In this document: piece by piece, positions 21,901 to 30,003 of the stretch
Layout: every line of letters starts with the position of its first letter
Position numbering within the stretch: position 1 is the first letter of the stretch
From: an uncultured Collinsella sp.
GTDB lineage: Bacteria > Actinomycetota > Coriobacteriia > Coriobacteriales > Coriobacteriaceae
Length of the DNA: 37,673 bases
Direction of reading: 5' to 3'
Assembly: GCA_902494295.1 (NCBI GenBank)
Contig: CABUSL010000005.1
Span: 1-37,673 of the forward strand
The notes under the pieces: generated by a model
Told to the model about the DNA's origin: nothing
Database searches by the model: none
Seen by the model: only the letters and a program-made list of their open reading frames with translations
Made by a program: the position numbers and the translations under genes

Positions 21901-23389
21901 CAGCTTCGGCTGCGGCCACGATGCGTATCTCACCGACGAGATCGCGCGCATGATGGGCGAGATGGGCTCCAAGGTTCCGATGATGATCAAGCTCGATGAG
22001 AGCGACGTCGCCGGTCCCATGGGCATTCGCGTGCGTTCGTTTATCGAGTCGGTCAACCGTCGTCGCGCGGAGGAGCGTGCCGAGGGCGCCCGGGTGCACG
22101 CGGTCCATCCGCTCGACGACCCGTATAAGGTCAAGTACACCAAGCGCGACCGGCACGACAAGATCGCGCTGGTCCCCAACACCTCCCATGCGTTCTGCAG
22201 GCTCATGACCGCGGCGATGCGCAATCAGGGCGTGCGCGCCGAGGCCCTTGATATCGGGCGCGAGGATGCCATCCGCCTGGGCAAACGCTATGTGCACAAC
22301 GACATCTGCTTCCCCGCGCAAATCGTGATCGGCGAGGCGCTCGCGGCACTCGAGAGCGGTAAGTACGACCCGCACGACGTCGCCGTGGTGACTGGCAAGT
22401 ATATCGGCGACTGCCGCCTGACGCACTACATGCCCCTGCTGCGCCGCGCGCTCGACGACGCGGGATACGACTATGTCCCGGTGCTCACCAACGACGACGT
22501 CGATGCCCACAATGCGCATCCGGGCTTCAAGCTCGGCCTTGGCCCGAGCATCCAGATCGCCTACGGTCTTCCCATGATCGATGCCCTCGAGGCCATGCTT
22601 AGGCGCATCCGTCCCTACGAGCTCGAGAAGGGCGCGGCGGACGCTGCGTTCGACCGCGCGCTCGATGAGGTTATCGAGGGCATGGAGCGCTCCGGGCTGA
22701 GAGGCCAGGCGACGGGCTTCAAACGCGCGCTTGCGATCATGGACGCCGTTCCGTACGACCGCTCGAACCCGCATCCGACCGTTCTCATCGTGGGCGAGTA
22801 CCTGCTCAATTTCCATCTCGGCGCCAACCACGAGATCGAGCGCTACCTCGAGGACAACGGGCTCGAGGTCATCGAGGCGCGCATGACCGACGTGATCCGC
22901 AAGACCTATTTCTACAAGCATGCGCAGTCGCGCGAGTTCCACGTCGACTTGTCGCTGCCCGAAAAGGCCTGGTACGCCACGGCGGACAACCTGTTCGAGC
23001 TCGCGCACGACCGTTGCGACCGCCTGGGCGCGGCGAGCCCGCTCTACGAGCCGCCGACGCGCATGCCCGAGCTCGTGCGCGCGAGCGATAAGATCCTGCA
23101 CCATACGTTCGATGCGGGCGAGGGCGTGCTGATTCCGGCGGAGATTCTCGAGCACGCCAAGCGCGGCTGCCGCAACTTCGTGATCCTGCAGCCGTTCGGG
23201 TGTCTGCCCAACCATGTCGTGGGGCGCGGGCTCATCCATGCGCTCAAGGAGCAGTATCCCACGGCGCAGTTCCTGCCGCTCGACTACGATCCCGACGTGA
23301 GCTTCGCCAACGTGGAGAACCGTCTTCAGATGCTCATCATGAACGCCAAGGCGCAGGGGTGCGGTGAGGCGCATGGCGAGACCGCGTAA
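18950..23389 (+). CDS. Giant 2-hydroxyacyl-CoA dehydratase activase-related protein (tandem BadF/HgdC-type ATPase domains fused to dehydratase-like domains)
   Basis: 1479 residues. Residues 5-260 form a first activase ATPase domain (VGLDVGSTTTKVYA, ELGGQDAKMI). Residues 334-600 form a second one (LGIDSGSTTTKFALVD, DIGGQDMKAI). Each keeps the two cysteine positions that in HgdC hold a [4Fe-4S] cluster between subunits: GSCAGGTGAF and SGRCGVY in the first, EACSAGCGSF and GSRCTVF in the second. A Cys-rich knot (TCRRCNNRCQ, then NRCPRG) sits near 625-660. A DUF2229-type region begins near 720, and an HgdB-like region from about 1065 includes NDICFPAQIV. The family energises electrons with ATP in radical dehydrations in anaerobes; the substrate of this single-chain form is unknown. 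The gene overlaps tetR by 17 bases. Confidence 0.85.
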   Translation: MALLVGLDVGSTTTKVYAMHEDMTEAWWGYRRHGACQTASVRAMLGELAERFPHESLRVAVTGSGARDIATALGASYVQEVVANALAISRFYPQTRCAIELGGQDAKMIFFRTNDKGDIEVADMRMNGSCAGGTGAFIDEMAKLMGVGTESGEFEQLASRGTTVHEVSGRCGVYAKTDIQPLLNEGIPTTDLALSALHAVARQTIGGLAQGIDIEPPVIFEGGTLAYNPTLVRVFREQLNLSDDQVIVPRDPQIMVARGAALSLTDMFASSQPIDLPDAFVRLDKLETVAPASGEGRLAQPFFATPAEQADFTARHGKETPAKGPDAYAPGETVRVALGIDSGSTTTKFALVDEAGELVDSFYASNNGRPLDVAQQGLVSLKNRWETAGVTLAIDAVGTTGYGEELFARAFHADYHTVETVAHARAACACVPDATFVLDIGGQDMKAIWLNHGVLTDIVVNEACSAGCGSFLEGFAKNLGIAVEDIATEAFSSKAPAVLGSRCTVFMNSSVVSEQRRGKGPGDIMAGLCRSIIENVFTKVIRVSNLNRLGDKVVVQGGTFRNDAVLRAFEQYLGKPVTRAPHPGLMGAIGIALLAREECRKGDAGTSFIGLDAVERFEHREFGGVTCRRCNNRCQRAVVAFGDGSLYVTGNRCPRGGAISWDELVREVPAAEELRPQGACEAQAPGTGRDRTAAAPNLFVDREKLLFESYPTVPVSGGRDVTIGIPRVLEFWDTMPFWSTFFSTLGFKVRVSGRSTKAMYERGLAHVTSDTVCFPAKLVHGHIRNLVDAGVDRIFMPIITTVPTENTASTSEWMCAVVKGYPYVMRNSDNPEERFGVPFDTPLFHWYDEGDRNRQLKAWCKETFDIDADLVAKATEQADRAQETFENQLQLRGRQVLENVHEDGGYAVVIASRPYHNDPLVNHGLPKLFSERGIPVLTPDAVPGVCNVDLSNSRIDIVNNYHARMLSCAVIVASTPELELVQMGSFGCGHDAYLTDEIARMMGEMGSKVPMMIKLDESDVAGPMGIRVRSFIESVNRRRAEERAEGARVHAVHPLDDPYKVKYTKRDRHDKIALVPNTSHAFCRLMTAAMRNQGVRAEALDIGREDAIRLGKRYVHNDICFPAQIVIGEALAALESGKYDPHDVAVVTGKYIGDCRLTHYMPLLRRALDDAGYDYVPVLTNDDVDAHNAHPGFKLGLGPSIQIAYGLPMIDALEAMLRRIRPYELEKGAADAAFDRALDEVIEGMERSGLRGQATGFKRALAIMDAVPYDRSNPHPTVLIVGEYLLNFHLGANHEIERYLEDNGLEVIEARMTDVIRKTYFYKHAQSREFHVDLSLPEKAWYATADNLFELAHDRCDRLGAASPLYEPPTRMPELVRASDKILHHTFDAGEGVLIPAEILEHAKRGCRNFVILQPFGCLPNHVVGRGLIHALKEQYPTAQFLPLDYDPDVSFANVENRLQMLIMNAKAQGCGEAHGETA

Positions 23390-24062
23390 GGACGCCGATG
23401 CGCCCGATGCACGCACCCGTATCATCGAGGCGTTTTGGGAGCTCATCGAGAACAACAGCATCTTCGAGCTGTCGGTTGGCGAGGTGACCCGCGCCGCCCA
23501 GTGCAATCGCGGAACGTTTTACTACTATTTTCACGATTTCGATGAACTCGTCGCCATCGCCATAGCCCAGCTGCTGCAGGATAACGAGCTCATCACCGAT
23601 GCCCTCTGGCATTTTTCGAGCGAGGGCGACCTTTCGGCGTTCGACCGGCGCGACGTCCGCTGCCTGCTGCGGCGCATCGTCATCACCATGAGGGCGGGTG
23701 CCGCCGAGCAGGTCGTGCAGGGCATCCATACGATCATCATCGACCGCGTGAGAGAGATCGTCCACCCCGACGGAGAAGAGCTCAAGGCAGATTCGAGCTT
23801 TGCGGTGGGCTTTCTGGTCTCGGGCATCATGGGCTTTGTGATGGCGGTCGGCTTTGCCCGGGAGGGCGGCGAGGAGATAGACCTCGAGCAGCCGGGGGAC
23901 AGCGCGTGCGCGTACCTGAGGGCGGTCGCCATGCAGACGGTGGAAACGGTCGCGCAAGTCGAGGGCGTCGATACATCCGAGCTGCTCGAACGCGTCTCCA
24001 AGGAGGCCGATGCCTATCGCGCATCGCGTGCGACGAGTCCCGACGTGGTGAAAGACGCCTAG
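23373..24062 (+). CDS. TetR/AcrR-family transcriptional regulator
   Basis: 229-residue regulator. Residues 10-60 form the DNA-binding domain: ARTRIIEAFWELI, then the helix-turn-helix ELSVGEVTRAAQCNRGTFYYYFHDFDEL. The C-terminal ligand domain has no recognisable subfamily motif. The ATG at 23373 (MARPRKDADA) is preferred over a GTG at 23364. Either way the start lies inside the end of the activase gene, indicating translational coupling. The nearest candidate operator is the perfect palindrome at 18880-18900 before the activase. The ligand may be the compound handled by that protein (inference). Confidence 0.88.
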   Translation: MARPRKDADAPDARTRIIEAFWELIENNSIFELSVGEVTRAAQCNRGTFYYYFHDFDELVAIAIAQLLQDNELITDALWHFSSEGDLSAFDRRDVRCLLRRIVITMRAGAAEQVVQGIHTIIIDRVREIVHPDGEELKADSSFAVGFLVSGIMGFVMAVGFAREGGEEIDLEQPGDSACAYLRAVAMQTVETVAQVEGVDTSELLERVSKEADAYRASRATSPDVVKDA

Positions 24063-24199
24063 GGTTTCTCTTGCGGGGCGCCTGTCGCGCATCGCGCGGT
24101 GAGTCCCGCGATGCGGTCATAACCTGCATTCATGTGAGCCGGGTTTATAGATATTCCTCCAGCTGTTAACATAGACAACCTGTGGGTAAAGAGACAAAA

Positions 24200-24224
24200 G
24201 CGCCGCCGACGGGCGGGCGTTTTG
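24200..24224 (+). terminator. Terminator-like hairpin just before clpC
   Basis: CGCCGCC pairs with GGCGGGCG (one bulge) and is followed by TTTTGATTT. It ends about 30 bases before the clpC start. It may end the tetR transcript or lie in the clpC leader. No CIRCE, HAIR or CtsR-type repeat was recognised upstream of clpC. Confidence 0.45.
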
Positions 24225-24254
24225 ATTTCGATGAACTCATGTAAGGAAACGAGC

Positions 24255-26897
24255 ATGTTAGATAGATTTACCGATCGAGCGCGCAAGGTCATGTCGATGG
24301 CCAAACAGGAGGCGCTCGATCTGCACTCAAATAAGGTGGGCACCGAGCACCTGCTGCTCGCACTCGCCAAGGAGGACGAGGGCATCGCTGCCGAGGCGCT
24401 GCGCTCGCTTGATATCTCCTACGACGACATCATGTACACCCTCAAGGAGGTCCAGACCACGGTTCCCGAGCCCAGCGAGGAGACCGAGGCTGCCAAGCTT
24501 GCCTTTACGCCGCTCGTCATTAGCGTGATGGAGCGCTCCTTCCGCGTGGCACGTGAGAACAACCAGACCTACGTGTCGACCGAGCACTTGCTGATTGGCA
24601 TCGTCGAAGAGGGTAACGGCATGGCCATGGACATCCTCATGCGCCTGGGTGTGTCGTCCGCTTCCATTAAAAAGGCCATCGAAAAGCTTACCGCCAAGGA
24701 CCAGGACAAGAAGCGTCCGCTCGCCGGCGCCGGTGCCGGGCGTCCCGGTGCGGGCCTGCCGTTCTTTAGCGGCTCGGACGCGTCGCAGCAAAAGGGGAGC
24801 GGCACCGATACGCTTAAGCAGTTCGCCACCAACCTTACGCAGAAGGCGCGCGACGGCGAGCTCGACCCTGTAATTGGTCGCGAAAAGGAAGTCCAGCGTA
24901 TGATGGAGATCCTTTCGCGTCGCACCAAGAACAATCCGCTTATCTTGGGCGACCCCGGCGTGGGCAAGACGGCCATCGTCGAGGGTCTGGCTCAGCAGAT
25001 TGCAGCTGGCAACGTGCCCGAGAACCTTATGAACCAGAACATCTGGACGCTCGACCTGCCGGGCCTCGTTGCGGGCGCCAAGTATCGCGGTGAGTTTGAG
25101 GAGCGCCTCAAGAACGTGATCCAGGAGGCCACCGAAGCTGACGACGTCATCCTGTTTATTGACGAGATGCACACCATCATCGGTGCCGGCTCTGCCGAGG
25201 GCTCCATCGACGCGAGCTCCATGCTCAAGCCCGTGCTCGCGCGCGGTGCCTTCCAGATTATCGGCGCCACCACGGCCGAGGAATTCCGCAAGTACCTCAC
25301 CAAGGACCCGGCCTTCGAGCGTCGCTTCCAGACCATCGATGTCGAGGAGCCGAGCGTCGAGGACACGGTCAAGATCCTGACCGCGCTCAAGCCGCGCTAC
25401 GAGGAGCACCACCATGTGCGCTATACGCAGGGTGCTATCGAGGCCGCCGCGAACCTCTCCGACCGCTACATCCAGGATCGCTTCCTGCCCGATAAGGCCA
25501 TCGACCTCATTGACGAGGCCGGCGCCCGCGCCCGCATCGCCGCCAACCGCGCGCCCGAGCCGGTGCGCGAGGCCGAGCATCGCGTGGAGGAGCTTAAGGC
25601 CGCCGCGCAGGAGGCCACCGAGAGCGACGACATGAACAAGGCCGCCGAGATCACCGAGCAGCAAAAGGCTGCCGAGATTGAGCTCGCCGAGGCCAAGGCT
25701 GCCTGGACGGCCGAGCTCGACGCCAGCCCGCTCACCATCGATGTCTCCCAGATTGCCGACATCGTGTCCGTGACCTCGGGCGTGCCGGTGTCCTCGCTCA
25801 CCGAGAGCGAGAGCCGCCGCCTGCTGCAGGCCGAAAGCGTGCTCAAGACGCGCATCATCGGTCAGGACGAGGCCGTCGAGGCCGTTGCCAAGGCCGTGCG
25901 CCGCAGCCGCTCGCCGCTCAAGGACCCGCGTCGCCCCGGCGGCAGCTTTATCTTCCTGGGCCCCACCGGCACGGGCAAAACCGAGCTCGCCAAGACGCTC
26001 GCCGAGTATCTCTTTGGCAGCAAGGACGCGCTCATCAGCTTCGATATGTCGGAGTTTGGCAGTGAGTTCGAGGTCTCCAAGCTCATCGGTAGCCCCCCGG
26101 GCTATGTGGGCCACGACGAGGGCGGCCAGCTCACCAAGGCTGTTCGCCGTCACCCGTACTCGGTCGTGCTGTTCGACGAGATCGAGAAGGCGCACCCCGA
26201 CATCTTCAATATCCTGCTGCAGGTGTTGGAGGAGGGCCGTCTGACCGATAGCCAGGGCAAGACGGTCGACTTCCGCAATACGGTGATCATCATGACGTCA
26301 AACGTGGGCGCCCGCGAGATCGCGCAGGATGCGAGCGTTGGCTTTGGCACCACCGGCGAGCAGGGCCTCACCTCGAGTGAGATCCGCGGCCGCGCGATGG
26401 GCGAGCTCAAGCGCCTGTTCCGCCCCGAGCTGCTCAACCGTATCGACGACATCGTGGTGTTTCAGAAGCTCTCGGGCGAGAACCTGACCAAGATTGCGCA
26501 CCTGCTGGTGGACGATCTGCGCCAGCGCCTGATCGCAAACGGCATGAACATCAAGCTTACCGATGCGGCCTACGACAAGATTGTGGCGGAGGGTACCGAC
26601 CTCACCAACGGCGCGCGTCCGCTGCGTCGTGCCATCCAAAAGCTCATCGAGGATCCGCTGTCCGAGGAACTGCTGGCTGGCGAGTGGGGCGAGGGCGATA
26701 CCGTCCTGTGCGACGTGGCCGATGGCAAGTTTGTCTTTAGCCGCGGCACGGGCGAGATCCCGGCACCGCGTCCGGCGGGCACGCTTGGTGGCGATACCGC
26801 CCCGGCGGTACCGCACACCGGCAACGCCGCGCCCGTGAGCGGCGGCGTGACCTCGGGCCCCGGCGGCATGATGCAAGCCGGTTCCGGCGCGCTGTAG
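24255..26897 (+). CDS. clpC: ATP-dependent Clp protease ATP-binding subunit ClpC
   Basis: 880-residue AAA+ unfoldase that feeds substrates to ClpP. The N-terminal double Clp_N repeat (about 1-145) starts MLDRFTDRARKVMSMAKQEA and includes two EHLLL/EHLLI motifs. AAA module 1 has GDPGVGKTAIVEGLAQ near 232 and LFIDEMHTIIGAG. A middle coiled-coil region (about 430-495) is rich in Ala and Glu. Module 2 has GPTGTGKTELAKTLAEYLFG near 568, VVLFDEIEKAHPD and RPELLNRIDDIVVF. The C-terminal 50 residues are a Gly/Pro/Ala-rich tail, longer than in Bacillus ClpC. The ATG at 24255 follows AAGGAAA; an earlier ATG at 24222 lacks this. No mcsA, mcsB or ctsR is adjacent. Confidence 0.95.
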   Translation: MLDRFTDRARKVMSMAKQEALDLHSNKVGTEHLLLALAKEDEGIAAEALRSLDISYDDIMYTLKEVQTTVPEPSEETEAAKLAFTPLVISVMERSFRVARENNQTYVSTEHLLIGIVEEGNGMAMDILMRLGVSSASIKKAIEKLTAKDQDKKRPLAGAGAGRPGAGLPFFSGSDASQQKGSGTDTLKQFATNLTQKARDGELDPVIGREKEVQRMMEILSRRTKNNPLILGDPGVGKTAIVEGLAQQIAAGNVPENLMNQNIWTLDLPGLVAGAKYRGEFEERLKNVIQEATEADDVILFIDEMHTIIGAGSAEGSIDASSMLKPVLARGAFQIIGATTAEEFRKYLTKDPAFERRFQTIDVEEPSVEDTVKILTALKPRYEEHHHVRYTQGAIEAAANLSDRYIQDRFLPDKAIDLIDEAGARARIAANRAPEPVREAEHRVEELKAAAQEATESDDMNKAAEITEQQKAAEIELAEAKAAWTAELDASPLTIDVSQIADIVSVTSGVPVSSLTESESRRLLQAESVLKTRIIGQDEAVEAVAKAVRRSRSPLKDPRRPGGSFIFLGPTGTGKTELAKTLAEYLFGSKDALISFDMSEFGSEFEVSKLIGSPPGYVGHDEGGQLTKAVRRHPYSVVLFDEIEKAHPDIFNILLQVLEEGRLTDSQGKTVDFRNTVIIMTSNVGAREIAQDASVGFGTTGEQGLTSSEIRGRAMGELKRLFRPELLNRIDDIVVFQKLSGENLTKIAHLLVDDLRQRLIANGMNIKLTDAAYDKIVAEGTDLTNGARPLRRAIQKLIEDPLSEELLAGEWGEGDTVLCDVADGKFVFSRGTGEIPAPRPAGTLGGDTAPAVPHTGNAAPVSGGVTSGPGGMMQAGSGAL

Positions 26898-26922
26898 GGC
26901 GTGGCGACAATTTGATACGCGC

Positions 26923-26956
26923 AATCGAGGCGCTCCGGAAAGGGCGCCTCGATTTG
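26923..26956 (+). terminator. Hairpin terminator after clpC
   Basis: AATCGAGGCGC and GCGCCTCGATT form a perfect 11-bp stem around a 10-base loop. Only a short TTTG follows, so the T-run is poor. Confidence 0.6.
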
Positions 26957-27111
26957 TAGAGCTGCGGAAGTTGTGACCGTTACGCTATACGGTCCACCGT
27001 TAGCCGATGATGCGAGGGCGCTCGGCGTTTTCGACTGGTTTATGCACGTAAAGTCTGGGAATATACAAGTCGCATGTCTTATTGTCTAACCAGTTGCGCC
27101 AAGGAGGCACC

Positions 27112-28569
27112 ATGGACTACAAGATTACCGGCTACGAGCCCGCCCAGCTGTTCCATTTCTTTGAGGAGGTCAGCGCGATCCCCCGTGGGTCTGGCAACGA
27201 GAAGGGCATCAGCGATTTCCTGGTTGCGTTTGCCAAGGAGCGCGGCCTCGACGTGTATCAGGACGAGGTCTACAACGTCATCATTCGCAAGCCCGCATCT
27301 GCCGGTGCCGAGAATGCCCCGACCGTGATGCTGCAGGGCCACATCGATATGGTGTGCGACAAGTTGGGCTCCGTTGAGCACGACTTTACGACCGATGGTA
27401 TCGACCTGGTCGTCAAGGACGGCGTCCTCACCGCTAACGGCACCACCCTGGGCGCCGACAACGGCATTGCTGTCGCTCTGATGCTTACCGTGCTCAACGA
27501 CGATTCGATTGCTCATCCGGCTCTCGAGTGCGTGTTCACCACCGACGAGGAGACCGGCCTGGTTGGCGCCGAGACGCTCGACAAGTCCCAGATCAGCGCC
27601 CGCACCATGATTAACCTTGACTCCGAGGAGGAGGGCGTGGCCACCGTCAGTTGCGCCGGCGGCGTCGTCGTTACCTACACCTGCCCGATCGCGCGTGAGC
27701 ACAAGACCGGTAGCACCCTCACGCTCGACATCTCCGGCCTGCTGGGCGGTCACTCCGGCGCCGACATCAACCTGGAGCGCGGCAACGGCAACCTCATCAT
27801 GGCCCGCATCATCGACCGCTTGATGGTCGCCGGCGAGCCCGCCGTCGTCAGCTTTAACGGCGGCACTAAGGACAACGCCATCAACCGTGAGTGCAAGGCC
27901 GAGCTGGTTTACGCCGATCACGCTGCCGCCGAGGCCGCGGCGCAGATCGCAAAGGGCATCATCGCCGACGTCACTGCCGAGCTCGAGGTCTTCGACCCCG
28001 GCTTTACCTGCACCGTCGAGATTGCCGACGACGCCGAGGTCGAGGCCATGGACCAGAAGTCCGCGCTTGCCCTCATCCGCGCCCTGCGTCTTGCCCCTAA
28101 CGGCGTGATTCGCCGCAACGTCGCCACCGACGGCTCCGTCGAGGTTTCCTCCAACATCGGCGTGGTTGCCACCTCTGACGACCAGGTCAAGATCATGCTG
28201 TCCCCGCGCTCCTCGATCACCTCGCTACAGAACGAGTTCAAGGACCGCCTGCAGACGTTGGCCGATGTCTTGGGCTTCGACGCCAAGTTTGAGTTCGAGT
28301 ATCCCGGCTGGAGCTATGCCGAGCATTCGCCGGTCCGCGACATCTTTGTCGAGAGCTATCGCGAGCTCTTTGGCTCCGAGCTGCGCATCGAATCCATTCA
28401 CGCCGGCCTTGAGTGCGGCCTGTTTGCCGAGGCCCTGCACGGCCTGGACGCCATCGCCGTGGGCCCGACGCTCTCCGATGTCCACACCCCGGACGAGAGC
28501 ATGGAGCTCGCTTCTGCCGAGCGCTTCTACGAGCTGCTCATCGACGTCCTCAAGCGCCTCGCTGCGTAA
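27112..28569 (+). CDS. pepD: Aminoacyl-histidine dipeptidase (Xaa-His dipeptidase, M20C)
   Basis: Zinc metallopeptidase that cleaves carnosine-type and other dipeptides. It is 485 residues, the usual size. Metal-site motifs are visible: LQGHIDMVCDK with the first His and catalytic Asp, LGADNGIAVAL with the bridging Asp, TTDEETGLVGAE with the catalytic Glu and the next ligand, and IHAGLECGLF with the last His. The inserted dimerisation domain covers about 190-380. The ATG at 27112 is directly behind AAGGAGG, while an in-frame ATG at 27082 is not. A strong terminator shared with the convergent hipA follows. Confidence 0.94.
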   Translation: MDYKITGYEPAQLFHFFEEVSAIPRGSGNEKGISDFLVAFAKERGLDVYQDEVYNVIIRKPASAGAENAPTVMLQGHIDMVCDKLGSVEHDFTTDGIDLVVKDGVLTANGTTLGADNGIAVALMLTVLNDDSIAHPALECVFTTDEETGLVGAETLDKSQISARTMINLDSEEEGVATVSCAGGVVVTYTCPIAREHKTGSTLTLDISGLLGGHSGADINLERGNGNLIMARIIDRLMVAGEPAVVSFNGGTKDNAINRECKAELVYADHAAAEAAAQIAKGIIADVTAELEVFDPGFTCTVEIADDAEVEAMDQKSALALIRALRLAPNGVIRRNVATDGSVEVSSNIGVVATSDDQVKIMLSPRSSITSLQNEFKDRLQTLADVLGFDAKFEFEYPGWSYAEHSPVRDIFVESYRELFGSELRIESIHAGLECGLFAEALHGLDAIAVGPTLSDVHTPDESMELASAERFYELLIDVLKRLAA

Positions 28570-28624
28570 AGGTTGCGCTGGCAGCAGTCCGAGCCACGTG
28601 CTAGCGGATTGCAGATGACATTAT

Positions 28625-28672
28625 GAGAGGGGGCACCCGAGCTTTTGCGATGGGTGCCCCCTCTCTTCTTTT
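28625..28672. terminator. Bidirectional terminator between pepD and hipA
   Basis: GAGAGGGGGCACCC and GGGTGCCCCCTCTC form a perfect 14-bp stem around a 13-base loop, followed by TTCTTTT on the plus strand. It lies between convergent genes and may serve both, although the minus-strand T-run is absent. Confidence 0.88.
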
Positions 28673-28695
28673 GGGAAATGGGAAATTGCGGCCAC

Positions 28696-30000
28696 CTAGC
28701 CCATATCCGCCTTGATGAGGTCGAGGGTGCGCTGGCAGTTTTCGCGGACGGGGCCGAGCATATGCTCGCGCAGGTCCGCCATGCCGGGCAGGTCGGCGTA
28801 TTCGTCCATGACCTCTTCCATGCAAATGGGTACCTCGTAGGCGAGGTCCATCATGGTCGCAAAGCAAAACTTCTCAGATAGCCCGGCATCGGTGAGCGCC
28901 GCCTCCAGTGCGGGGTCGCCCATACCGCGGTATCGGCGGATGGCGCCTGGACCGATGCGCCCCACACGATTTTCGCCGCCAACGCTCATGGCAAGGCGCG
29001 CCCGGCGGCGCATGCGCTCGTACGCCAAGCCCGAAGCGACATCGTACATTCGAGCCATCATGGCTGCGCCGTCGTTTCCAAGGAGCAGGGAATAGTTTTT
29101 CGCATGCGCATCAGGTGCACCGATAACGGCGTTGAAGAACAGTATCTGCGTAAACAGATACAGGTTAAGTTGATGGTGGCTCGTATTTACGAGGAGCTCT
29201 TGAATATCGCGGGTGGTCAGGCCGCCGTCTGCCGTGTACTTTTGGGCGGGCATCACCCCAAGTGCCTGACAGAGGTCTTCTTGATGTAGGCGCCTGATCG
29301 TTCCGTCTTCGACTTTCACGCGGTCATAGCGCTCAACAATGAGGGCGGGTTCGTCCTCAAACATACGATATTCGACGTTTGCCGTTGCGATACCGGCGCG
29401 CTGGGCGCTTTTCATGCAGACAAACTCATTCAGAGCCTCGAGTTTAAATCCGATAACGCCATTTTTGAAAATATGCGTCGTGGGCGAGGAGCCCATGCAT
29501 TCGCACCAGCGGCCGTTTATGAACGCGAGCGCGAACTTGCCCTGATTGCCTCCGAGTGACCAACTTTCATCTAGACCCATCCACGATGCATCGCGGTTAT
29601 CTCTGATCGACTTGAGACGGAGAGCAATTTCGTGGTCGTCTATAGGGCGATATTCGCCAGCGCGATGCAGGACGGCGTCGGCCTCTTCTTCGGCACAAAA
29701 CTGCACTCCGCCCGGACAGTCGAGTCCGATATGGCTGAGCAACGCAACGGGATAGTTGGGCCTAACGTCGAATTCGGTGGCAATCGCTTTTCGTTGGTCC
29801 TCGCTGTCGGGTAGGAGGCCAAACAGGTACGGATTCATGACCTGTTGTCCGTATGTGCGATTCGATACGGGTATGTTGGTCGATAGGGCTTGCCCGTCAT
29901 AGTCATGATCGTAGGTAAAGCTGATAAGACCGTTCTCATCTTGCGTGAGCGTTCCCGCAGGTACGCCGCAAATAATGGTCCGAAGTGATGTTCTGGCCAT
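28696..30000 (-). CDS. hipA: HipA-family serine/threonine kinase toxin
   Basis: 434 residues of the HipA kinase family, which in E. coli phosphorylates glutamyl-tRNA synthetase and causes persistence. The N-terminal subdomain contains the NPYLFGLLPDSEDQR segment. The glycine/serine loop SLGGNQGKFAL sits near 148-158, where E. coli HipA has its autophosphorylated Ser150. The catalytic loop GAPDAHAKNYSLLL is near 293-306, and the metal-binding YDVASGLAY near 320. All kinase motifs look intact, so it is probably active. It starts 3 bases after hipB with an AAGGGAAA ribosome-binding site inside the hipB end. By eye the G+C content is lower than in the flanking genes, which hints at horizontal acquisition. 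The target is unknown. Confidence 0.9.
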   Translation of the reverse strand: MARTSLRTIICGVPAGTLTQDENGLISFTYDHDYDGQALSTNIPVSNRTYGQQVMNPYLFGLLPDSEDQRKAIATEFDVRPNYPVALLSHIGLDCPGGVQFCAEEEADAVLHRAGEYRPIDDHEIALRLKSIRDNRDASWMGLDESWSLGGNQGKFALAFINGRWCECMGSSPTTHIFKNGVIGFKLEALNEFVCMKSAQRAGIATANVEYRMFEDEPALIVERYDRVKVEDGTIRRLHQEDLCQALGVMPAQKYTADGGLTTRDIQELLVNTSHHQLNLYLFTQILFFNAVIGAPDAHAKNYSLLLGNDGAAMMARMYDVASGLAYERMRRRARLAMSVGGENRVGRIGPGAIRRYRGMGDPALEAALTDAGLSEKFCFATMMDLAYEVPICMEEVMDEYADLPGMADLREHMLGPVRENCQRTLDLIKADMG

Positions 30001-30003
30001 TGG

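Noticed and set aside
20927..23506. 859-codon open frame on the minus strand
   Set aside because: Shadow of the activase gene in a high-GC region; Arg/His/Ala-rich and without motifs.
24063..24254. CIRCE, HspR or CtsR operator before clpC
   Set aside because: None of the known heat-shock operator patterns could be recognised by eye.
24327..26195. 622-codon open frame on the minus strand
   Set aside because: Antisense shadow of clpC.
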